A DNA stretch of 64,000 bases from Acanthosepion lycidas (Eukaryota > Mollusca > Cephalopoda > Sepiida > Sepiidae), in the NCBI GenBank assembly GCA_963932145.1, contig OZ010587.1, forward strand, positions 109,202,199 through 109,266,198, written 5' to 3'. Position numbers and translations under genes: made by a program. Shown here piece after piece: positions 26,040 through 38,400 of this stretch (positions within the stretch are counted from its first letter, which is position 1; the number at the start of each line of letters is the position of its first letter). Below the pieces are notes generated by a model. It saw nothing but the letters and a program-made list of their open reading frames with translations, was not told the origin of the DNA and did no database searches.

Positions 26040-28571
26040 AGAATGACTTCTAATATCTGTGAATAGCAGTAAATAAACAATGAAAATAATACTAAGAAAA
26101 AAGTCTACTTACGATTGTTTCTTACATGTTCTTCTATCATCTCAATCTGTTTTCAAAGAAAAAGAAATAAAAAAATTGTAAAGTCAACATTTTTATGCCC
26201 GTTTCTCAATGCAAACACAAGCTTCAAAATAAATAAGGAATAAAACAACTAAATAATTTCCTGGAAGAGTTTATAAGACTGAATCTGATTATGAGAGAAA
26301 CCAGTATCCTTTTATATGCCACGACTTTTTGGTGTGTAGGTAAAATCATGACTCTCACTACTTCCTTTTTTTAACTCTTTAACATACCTCTTTGTTCTAG
26401 TTCTGTCATACATTTATGTATCATAAATAAAGTGAAAAAATTCTGTTTAAGGAGAAAGAGATGGAGTGACAAATTTTTTTATAGTACAAAGCATGAAGAG
26501 GATCCTACTCCAATTTTTGGATTGGAGCATGAGAGCAGGCAGCTGCTGGAGCCTTAATAGCTTCAGGCAGACAATAAAACCTGGATTGAGACAATATACT
26601 AAAAGTAAGAATATATTAATTTCACTGTACCATAGGTTCTAAGCGTAAAAATAGCATGTTTGAATTTTAAAGCAAAATCTTTCTCGAGATGTATAATTTT
26701 CAATGGCGTGTTTACTAAATTATGATTGAATAACGGTTTTTATAATTTTTATGAGTGAAAGATAAAGAAGATATATAGATATAATTGAGCAAATTATAAA
26801 TCTTGAATTCAACTGCCTATGCTACTTAACAAGCTTTTGAAAAATCTCTAAAATTTGATTTTTTTCAAGGGGCATTGCTGTGACACTGAAGCAGTAAGGT
26901 GTTTAAACGTTAATTCTAAGCAGAAAAAGAGGTTAAGCCCAAAATGAAATATAAACTGGAAGATAGAGAGATAGAAAGAGAGAATGGAAGACATTTTCCC
27001 TGGTAATGTGGAAGTGAAAAAAGGGTCATCTGGGTTGCCTCACTCCTATGAATCGGAACAATACACCAAGAGTTTACTTTTTTTTATCTATCAAAAATCA
27101 GGTAAAGCAAACTGGGAAATGGCTTTGTCTCTTTCTTGGAATATTAGAAATCCTCATGTCAATGGCGAAAAGAAATACATCATTGGAGAGAGGTAGACGT
27201 GAATTATATTTTCATTGGTGAAAACAAACTGAGAAATGAAGACAGAAAATGAATATGCTGTGAAGGTTAAGATTAAGAAAATTGATCCTGTTGTAACACG
27301 CAGGTGGTCTGGTTTATGTTTTCACTAAGATGGCAATCAGTCCAAGGATGGAGGACAGCATCTCTCTTTGTTGAGAATTTAGGTAAACAAATATATTTTC
27401 GTTGACAAAAACAAATTGGGAAATAATTTTTATATTTCAACCTTTTTCACAAGGTAAATCATCAGATGATTATAATCGACTTTAATTTTTAATCTCTTGC
27501 TAATGGGTAGCAAAACACACATGAAAAAAAAAAAAAAAATATAAATTCTCCCCATTTTTAGCAACCTATAACACTATAGAAAATAGAAATAAAATACAAA
27601 CAGGAGTGTTTTCTCCATATATGAGGACTATCAAATATTAACTTTGTATCTTCTTAAAATGCAAAGTTATGAAATGCCAAAAGTTGGCAGATTGTGCTAT
27701 TTTGGAATCAGCAAAAATTTACACAAAATTTCAAGAGGCCATATACCTACTTATTTATAAATATAAATGACAATAGGAAAACTGTAATAGTTGCCGACAC
27801 GTTTCGTCCAATGTGGACTTTCTCAAGGCAAAAAATGAAATTAATTTATTTAAACAAAGTAACTAATAATAACAAAAACAAAATGTCCTTAGCAACTGGA
27901 AGAATTTAGAGAATGCTATTTTCATACTGTTAACTGAAAATTACGTCAATTATTGTCACGTGTGGAGATATTGTTATTATTGCTGTGTTGACGGATTCAA
28001 CCTTTTTCTTTTGATTTCATGATATTGTTATGTACGTTTGTTTGGGAGAGAAGTAATTCTGTTAAGAAAGGTGAAATAGGGAAAAAGCCTGGGTGCAGAT
28101 TAATATTTGAATTGTGCATTAGAAATTTTAAAAAAAAGCATTTATGAGCACAAAAGAAACCTCACAAGAAACAACTTAGCTAATGCCCTAGTCATGCATA
28201 GAAATAAATTCAACCACAATTTTGATTTTAAAAATGCTACACTCATAAAAAAAGAAAATAACTCACTCAGAAGGAAAATCCTAGAGAGTGCCGCCATTGA
28301 ATATTACCCAAGTATTAATAACAATATCTCCACACGACAATAATTGACGTCATTTTCAGTTAACAGTATGAAAATAGCGTTCCCTAAATTCTTACAGTTG
28401 CTAAGGACATTTTGTTTTTGTTATTATTAGTTACTTTGTTTAAATAAATTAATTTTGTTTTTTGTCTTGAGAAAGTCCACATTGGACGAAACCTGTTGGC
28501 AACTATTATTACAGTTTTCCTATTGTCACTTATATTTATAAATATTGTCTTTTCTACAGGTTAACTCTGAG

Positions 28572-28620
<49 letters not shown>

Positions 28621-31600
28621 TACAAGTGCAGGAAATATTAATTTCTTACCTTTAATATTGCACAAAGTTCAGCTAGTGTTTCCAAATGGTTGATATGTAT
28701 AATCAAAGGGCGGAATACATCATAGAGATATGTACAAAGTTTCTCCAACATTTCACTGTCAAGAAAATAAATGAAAGCATGTAAAATAAAAAAAATATCT
28801 ATAGCCTAAATTTCAATTTACTTAGATCATAACAAGTTTGACAGATGACTATATTTTGTGAGTATTCTGTGCAAATTAAATTCTCAATTAATATTTTCTG
28901 CTGTCTGCACTTTCCATAATGATGAACTGATATGAGCTGGAATTAAATGTTAGTTTTTGTAGGTATCCTAAACTTAAAATTTATTTTCAATATATCTAAT
29001 TTAATCTTTAATATAGAAATGGAGAAGTTGACAAAGCATAAAAAACAGTATTAAATTTATCTTGGTAGCTCAATTAGTAACAAAGTTATGACCATACAAA
29101 TTTTGTAAGTTTTCCATCTTGTGTGCTATTAAACAAGAAGCCAATTTCAACTGTTGATGCGAGTTTCATACTAGTTCAAAATCATTATAAATGTAATGTC
29201 ATATAGGTAGGCTTGAAGTAAAAGAAATATAATGCTAATGGAATCAATAATTCTTAGATCAGACCAGACTAAACATTAGGAAAAATTGCATTCTCAATTT
29301 TAATTTTTTATAGACAAATGTGAGAGTGAAAAATTTAAAGAACTAAAAATATATACTATTTACATTATTTGGACTATTGTACTCATCTTTGTTGCCATAT
29401 TTATCACAACATTTCGGCATTTGTACGCTCTGGCCTTCTTCAGGTGGTTGGAATATCGAACTGAACCCTTTATTTTGCTCGCTGGAGTAGACTGTTCTAG
29501 TTCCACGTGCCATGTCTAATGGATGACAGTTATCAGTTATCTCCTGTTAATTCACCTCTCCAAGTTTTCCACTGCCTTAACCAGGTACTGAGCTCACAAC
29601 TCCTTGGGTCCTGTCACTGGATCTAACCAATGTCTTTATCCCAATGTTTGCTGAAGACATTAAGTTTATAAATGCCCAGAAATTCATACACAAATTGTTC
29701 TCAAGGACAAATGGCATAGGGGATAAATGTGTTGGTTAGAATCCAGTGAACACGGGACCCAAAAGAGTTGTGAATTCAGCACTTTTTCCTTTTTGGGATA
29801 TTTTACATGTAAGACATCTCAAAATTTGTTTTCTACCAAGAGGTAAGCCATTTTCTCCTGTGTTACACTCCCCACTGACCTCTTAGTCACATATGTGGCA
29901 GGGGGATGGATGTCGTCTTCGGCGAGTTCTTCTTTGTAGATGAGGGAGAGATATTTCTATCAGCATCACATCTTCGCCTGTGTTCTCCTGATCTCTCTCA
30001 TTTCCAATATTGTCATCCTCCAGGTCTGCAGGCAGACTTTCCAACCTTGTTCTTAAGACCAACAGAGTCCCTGAGCCACTCTCAAATGAGCTACTATTTC
30101 CGCTGTCTTATGAAGCAGAAGATATGTAGCGTGATCGCAGGTCTTTTGACATGGTGTTGTGTTCTGTTAACTAATGCTGTTTGGAGGCTATCTCATTGAC
30201 TTGCCCTATACCAAATCTGGTGGTACATTGGCTGTGTAGGGCCTTGACCAAGGCACTGTCTCCCACTTCATACTAATTATTTACCCTGTTAGAAGGCAGT
30301 ATTGATGCATCTATCCTTTTCACATGCTGTTCGTACAGGTAAATTCTGTTGGCTGGTGCAGTTAGTGGTGTGGAGTTATCTTTCAAGGTCACATTGTACT
30401 AACACACAGCTTGCTGAAGGGAGAACCATGTTTTGGCTGCAATCCCTTTAATGGTGCAGTGACTGGGTATACCATCTGACACTCCTTGCAATCTTCTATT
30501 GCTGGCTTAATGACTGCCTTTGTAGTCAAGGGACACACGCTATGGACAAAAGCTGTACTCCAAATGCCAGGATGTCCACTTTGATGATGTACGGCAGTTT
30601 TGCTCAGATGCCAACTGGTCCATTAAAAAACAGTGCACGTGATTGGCAATGGGTCGTTGTCAAGCCACTCTTTTGGTACCCAAGTTAGCCAATCTGTTAG
30701 ATTCTGCTCTGATGCAATCAAGGTGATGTCAACAACCAAACTGTATTTGTCAATGAATTGTTTTCAGGTTAACAACCTTCAGAATTTGCTACGGTCAAGG
30801 TGTCACTCAACCAGTGGTAAACACATACCAAGTCTGTATACAGGTGCACTACCTTAGATTGCCAATGTAGTGCAAGGTTAAGAACCTTTAGCATGGCATC
30901 GAGTCCTGCCAGACTGATATGATGAGCATCATTTGTTGGACGAAGCCTGCATGCGTTCTCCAAAATAACACTATGTCTTTCCAACACCATGCTCGATGCC
31001 AGGGAACTTGTGTCAACCTTCACCAATTATGCACCTGTAAGCCATTTTCTCTCATATTACAGCAACAAGTTTGAAAAATACCACTATGAAGCTGTCAACT
31101 TTGAAATTGTAGAAAAATATGCAACCATTGTGGCAATTTGAAAGAGATGCAGAATAAAAACTAATCATCAGATGAGAAAGAACTCTACTTTTATAAAAAG
31201 ATTAAATTTTGTTTACATCCTAATTTCATGAAAATAGACTGGAAAATAAATGAGATATCAACAGTTGAAATTGAAGGAAATTTCTTTATTTCGACATGTT
31301 TTCACAGTGTAAACTGAAAACTTTTCATGAATTTTAATAATTATCACATTTCTTAGCATTGAAGCCACTATTTTTTCCTTGAAATACCTTCTAAAAATTT
31401 TCCCTACCCACCAAAGGTTACCTTTTTTTAATTTTACTAAATCTTATGTTTATTCACTTTTTTTTCAAAACTTTTGCAAGTCAAAATTGGGGTATGGGAT
31501 TGAAATACAGCGTGTGCGACAAAATTGATCTCATATTTGTCCCAAATCCTTAGACAATGAAAATTCTTGTACAATAATAACAATACTCACTCAAGATGAG

Positions 31601-34600
31601 GGGAGGGTTTGGAGAAGAAGTTGAAATACAATTGGTATTCATCTTCACATACATGCACCATAAAAGCACAACCACTTCGCATCTGAAAAAAAATAGAAAA
31701 AAGAAAACAGAAGCATTCTAGAAACTCTTTTGATATAACCAAAACATTTTCTTCAATTTTTAATCACAAAATAATACTCAAGCGGTGGTTTTTATCTCTT
31801 TCATAGTGACCTGTTTTTAGTAGGAATTACACAAGTTTTAAAATTAATCACATTACAAACAGTATTGCATTCTGCCAAGACTAATCACCTCTTCTTACTT
31901 GGAATAATAATGTTATAATAAAATTTGAAAAAAAAAAAAAAAAAATTGACTGTCTATTCAAACGCATCTATTCACTTAATGTAACATTTATATTAATAAA
32001 AAATAATGTTGGATTATAAATAAAATCTATTAATCACTTAGAAATTACTTTGTTTACAAAAATAACATTAGCAGATTTGGAATTTGAAAGGTCACAACAA
32101 GATATGTGCATTTCTTAAAAGGGTAATTGAATATTGATTTTGCTATGAAGTCCTTACAGGGTTGAGTTGTTGAAAGCAAACCTTGCATACAGGTGGTATT
32201 ATATTTTTATGGTTTATCAACCCTTTGTGGGTTATTTGAAGCTTGAACATATTTTGGATTGTAAGAATAATTCTTTTTTTGCAAGTGAATATTGCATTAA
32301 TAATTTTTGGAGAATAACAATGATTTTTCCTGATACAGTAACAAACTGAAAGAGAGAAAAAAATGTCAAAATGTTGAATTTAAATTCTACTAAACAAGAA
32401 AATATGAATTTTTTTTAAATTGATATCACCCCATGCAAGGCAGTAAAGCCACTAAGACACAAGGGGCATTGGAAGAATTAGAGACAGAAACATAAATAAT
32501 GAGCAGGAAGAAAAAAGAGTAATCAGGAGGACAGTAAAGGGTGCGATGGATAAATTGTCGCCACTTTATATGTTTAATTTCACACAATCATGAGAGAGCC
32601 CTCTCTGCCTTCCATCAGTATGGCTGATGCTAACCTCTAGGAAAGTGACTCATTGTGCCTTGGGCTAATGTTCTCAGCATGTTGTTTGTTTTAGATTTTG
32701 TCGACTGCACAGTATGGTAGGGTCAGTTGGGCACCGTCTGTGAGGAAAAGAGCAAATGACGCAATTTAATTTACTTTGCCAGAAATTTGGAAATAGCATG
32801 CTGTACTGCTTGGCATTCATGCTGGAAGGTCCAATACAAACATTTCAGAGTGTTTGGGTGTCAATCTGAGGAGAGTGCAGAGGATTCGGAAAGAGTTGGA
32901 TGAGTCTAATGGTGATTAAGAAGGTGTTTGGAGTGATCACTAGTGATGGCGACATAATACCTCAATTCATTTTCCCACAGGGACTCAGACTCAACACCCA
33001 GGCCTACATCAAGTGCCTTGAGGAGGTAGTGCTGCCTTGGGTCAAGAGGGTGGCTACTAGCAGACCCCATATCTGGCAACAAGACTCTGCACCATGCCAG
33101 GAGAACCCAGTCATGGCTGTCAGACAATTTCTGCAACCATATTACCCCTTACATCTGGCCACCTAACTGCCCAGACTGCAAACCCCTTGATTATTATGTG
33201 TGGGGCACAGTTGAGAGAGAGACCAACAAAACTTCTTGTAACACCAAAGATGAACTGAAGGCAAAGATTATGGCAGCATTTACCAACTTAAACAAGGTGA
33301 CCATCCAGAAGAGTTACAGGAGATTCCAAAGTCATCTCGATGTTGTGATTGAAGCCTATGGAGATTTTATTGACTAAATTTACTCTTTAGTATTTCAAGA
33401 TATTTTTGCATAATTTTGGTAAATATATTTGTTAAAATGAGATGTCAGTATTATTTTCATTTCTACATAAATTAAATGACAATTTATCTATCACACCTTA
33501 TGGATAGCAATTGACATTGCATTTAAAATTTTAAGATTAAAGTTGGCAGGAAAGCATGTAGACAGAAGTGTAACCACAAGTAAGAAGTGCAAGAAAAGAA
33601 ACTGTTAGCATAAGACTTATGGCTACATCTAGCAGCCAGCTCAACTGTAAATTGATGAGATCTCAACACCAGTCTAGTACTGTGATTAAATTCAAAAAGT
33701 CTAGGTACCATAGTGAAGAGCTCATCTGAAAAATTACCATGAAAGTATTTATAGAAAAGACATAGAGAGAAAACCTTGCAGCGGTAGGAAAGTGACTGAA
33801 GCTGAGCCATCAGTTCAGGACCAATAATATTGCTGATTCTTCTTTGGATTTTAGGAGCTCAAGGTAAATAGCAGAGGCACTGGACCATATGTGGCAGCAA
33901 TATTCTAAGCATGGACGAATGGTAGACTTATAGATATGCAAGATAGATTCTGGAGTGAAAAATTGTTTCGCACAACATTGTGAACAAACTTTCTTAGCAG
34001 CTGACCTATCAATGAATTCAATATAGTCTTTCCACTTCATTTCAGCTGAGAACATTAGCCCAAGGCACAATGAGTCACTTTCCTAGAGGTTAGCATCAGC
34101 CATACTGATGGAAGGCAGAGAGGGCTCTCTCATGATTATTGGAGAAAAGTTTAGTTTTGGGGGTGTTAACATTAACAAGCCACCTTTTGCCCCCCCAAGT
34201 TAATGATGAACTTGAGGTCATTTTGGACATCGGCTGGCATTTCTATTTTGTCGGACTTACTATCAAGGCAGGAGTAAATGTTTGTGCCTTCAACATAGAT
34301 ACCAACTTGAGAGCAGATGTCATTGGGTAGGTGATTAATAAAAATTAAAAACAGAGTAGGACCAAGAATGGAGCCCTGGGGGGGGGACACCCGCGTTAAT
34401 ACGAAAAGATCTAGATGTGTGGCTGTTCAAGAGAATCTTCATTTCACGATTTTATAGGGAAGACTGGATCGGATCAAAAATGTGTTCAGAGACACTAATT
34501 TTTCAGCTTGTGAAGACCTGTATACCAAACAAAAGGACTAATTACACTATTAGTTAAAGTGAAAACAAACAAAAAAAAGAAAGGTAGTTTTTTTGCTGGG

Positions 34601-35397
34601 TTTATAAAAAATGGCCATAAGATTGTGGTTTTCCTATATTTGAGTACAAGGATGTGTTCTACTTTCCAAAATCTGATCAAATGACCAAACGTTTTCCCAG
34701 AAATGGAACATTGCTAACCTTTTGTTCTTTTCATGGCAGATGTTCCTTGAGAACTCCATTCGTCAGTTCAACTAGTCCAGACCTTCACAGCCAGGACTGC
34801 CCACCCCCATGCCACCTACACAAAAGAATCAACATCTTCATTCCTTTCATATTCCATTAGTAAGGAGAAAGTCCTACTCAGCTTCTTCCCTAGAACTGTT
34901 ATATGGTAGACCAAATTCACAAAAGGTTGTTTCCCCCCAATCACTGCAATCTTGACCTCTTCAAGTTTAGAAGCAACTGTTATATATCCTACTTATCCCC
35001 ATAATATGCAATTTCTTACTTCCTCCTTGTACATCCTTACATTCTTACTTACTTTAGTTAGACCAAAATAAACTACACAGCGGGAGATCATTTTCAAGCA
35101 TGAAGAGTTTTCTTCTTTAATATAGTCCAAATACCAGAATAGTTATAACAAATGTAAAAATCAAATTAAAAAATACTTGTAACTTACCAAGGCACAATGA
35201 TCCCTCTGGTATCGAGTTGCTAAATCAGCAATAGTTGATTCTACACTTGGCCCCAACAGAAGTTGCCGCTGAGAAAAATAACACTGGTGGCAGTCATTCA
35301 AAATCTGAGTATACCTAAAAAAAGAATTCATCACTTTACCAAATCATAAGCCACAAATGGAAACAAGAAGCAAATTTAAAAACATAAATTCATATAT

Positions 35398-35428
<31 letters not shown>

Positions 35429-38400
35429 TTAAAAACATATAAATTCGTATATACATATATATAACGGTTTCTTTTCCAACTTCATTGTTTGTTTTCTTCT
35501 CAACAGATGACATTCAATAACATGGATTGGTTATTTCAAAAATGGAATTTATTCTAATGGATTCCAGGCATGGTTTATAAGAGATTGACTTGCATAATTT
35601 GCTTGTTGCTACTGGTAAAAATTATCTTCAATACAAAGTGATTCCCAAATTGATGTCCTTCATGTTATTGGGATATGCAAACCCCATCATCACAAAAGAT
35701 GAGAATCATTGGTGTGTTTTGGGGAAATAAATTTTTAAAACTATTTCTTTAATAATCATCCTGGATACCTGTAGATATACGAGAGTTTGTGGGATTTGAA
35801 TAATGTATGTAAAACAAAAGTGGTATGAACTTTCCCAGCTCAGACTAAAAATAAGAGTAGCTAAATCCTCACTTTCCAGCTTTGACAGAATTCATAAGTG
35901 TCTACATAGCCTTGTGGGTGATGAATTATTTTCTACCCTACAATCCCTTTTCCACAAATGAAACACCACAAGCCTCTTGTTAGTCTATCGTTACTTCCAC
36001 AGCAAATTTTCTGACAAGCTATATGCCTTAGATCCACCACTTCAAAACTTTACACCCAATTTGACGTATACAGATTCAAATCGCCCTCATTCACTTTGTA
36101 TTCCACTGGTAAGAAAGGAGGTTCCATCCAGACAGCTACTTCTCAATAACCACTACTTTGTGGAACTGACTGCTGAGGAGATGCTTCCCTTATCACTACA
36201 AACTTCAAGTTTCAGGTCAACTGTTGTCAGTGGTTTTGGGGCATTGTAATGGATGAAAACCAGTAACAAAAAAAAAAAAAAAATAAAAAAAAAAAAATAC
36301 TACACTTTGTGGACAGTATACTTCCGGCTTGTTTCCAAATTGTCCTTCAAAGTCATACTTCAAAAGTGACCATAGAAATTAGGTGTTTTTAAGTTTTTTT
36401 TTCTATTACACAGAGACAAAAAACACACAAAATTATTATTAAAATGCCAAACATTGCCTTTTCCATTTTATTCTTTTGGATTACCAACCTTTGATGATAA
36501 TCATAGGTAGTGAGATTTTGAATTACTGCTCCCTGATGATAATTACAGGCAGTACAAGACTTGAAAGAATCTATCTCTTTCTTGGATATATTGGAAAAAT
36601 GTTTCATCATGGGTATTTTTAACACCCCTCCTCCTCACACACACACACACTTTGAGTATGCAATATTGTGGTGCATGTTGAATGAATGAATTCTTGTGGT
36701 GCTTGACTGAATTGTAATGAATGAATGAAGCAGATTATCTAGGTTTAGGATAGTCTGTGACAATCAACCTCACATCACTTCTCCTTCGGCCTTGTGACAC
36801 AGTTGTATTTTTATACAATAAATAATGACTTTTCATAGCAAAAAAGATGTATTCCTTTCACTCCCGCAAAAATGTGAGTACCCAACTACAGCCACTGAAG
36901 GTTGCTTTGAACTTTTCACCTTTTGTAAAATGTCCTATCAATATATTTAATATTTCCATGTTTAAATTCTGCCTTATTTTTCTGTTGGACTTATACATGT
37001 CTACTAAGTTGTTTGTGGGTCAAATGTACCAGGAGCATATAAAATCTCATCAAAAGTATTGAAGTCTGCAACAATTCTGAAAAAAAGACAAAAAAGTCAA
37101 ATTTGAAAGAGAGAGAGAAATTTGCTACTGACTCTTGTGATTTATTAATTCGTTGTTCCAATTGCTCCATCAAAGCATGAACACGAGGTGCATTGGCCCG
37201 GAATTTCCCATAAAACAAAGTAAAGGCATCATCTCCTGCATTAGGTGTATCCTGAAAGTAAAACAGAACTAAATCATACTAGGTTCTCCCATTTTGTCTA
37301 TGAGGACAAAGAAAAATTGTTAAAAAGTAATGCAAGACAAAAGAATATCTACGTGATCATTTTTTAGATTTTTCTATCTTAAGATTTGTATAGGTGCAGA
37401 GATATAAAAGCAACTGATCACTAAAGACAATACATTGCTCTACGAGAAGGTGCAATTTTCATTTTTTAAGAGTTGGATTTCTCTGGTATTTCATCAACTA
37501 AAGTTTTTAACTTAAAGATTTAAAAAACAAGACAAATTCAAAATCTATCTTAAGTCCACCAAATTGACGAGAGTTGCTTTTTTGATATGTTTAAGGAGAT
37601 ACAACTCAAAGGGCAACAAGTTTGTAAAATACCATTTTGCAATTGCAGAAAATGATGCACCCCTTGTTGAAAAAATGGCAATTAAAGAGATGCGGAATAA
37701 AGAGAAACAATGAAAAGTTGAAAGACATCTGAAAATAAAGTTAAATTCTCATAGACAAGTTTCTTAACACAGCTGTTTGAGGTTTCCACTGAACTTAAAT
37801 AAAGTCAATTCAGGTTAGCTATGGTAAAAAGTTTCTGTTCCAAGTAAAAATCATCACAAAAATGGCAAAAGTCATTTTGTCACAGCTTATTTTCTCTCAA
37901 AAAATGGATTTTCATACTTTTATAGAGAATATTGAAAAATGACTGTTTTATCATCACCTAAACAAATATCAAGGAAACTTTTGATCTGAACCCCATGAAA
38001 CTTGATATTTTCTGAAAGCAAAGGATATATTCTTTCATTTAAAAGTAAAATTGGCTGGTGTAAATGACTCAAATTTTTATTTCAAGGGGTAAAATGTGAA
38101 AAAATAGTGAAAATTTTGCATTTTTTCTAGTTCTAAACAAAAATTTTCCCCATTATAAAATTGAGAGTTTTGAAGGAAATCAACATTCCTAGGGGGTCAA
38201 AATGCGACAAAGTCCATTGGTAATTTTCAATTATATAAGAGTGAAAAAAGGGTCAACATTGGAAGGGCTTGATATAAGTTTTTTTTTTTTTTTTTCAAAC
38301 CTATGTTTGAACAATGGCTTGATGTGTTTTGTTTTTAACACCCCGTGGCCCAGTGATGATGACAATAACACTTAGCAGACGACATTGTTTTTTTCACGAA

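Noticed and set aside
30769..31026. Host RNase H-like gene
   Set aside because: Same protein family as the retroelement at 47.6 kb, with a catalytic Glu changed to Gly and stops downstream.
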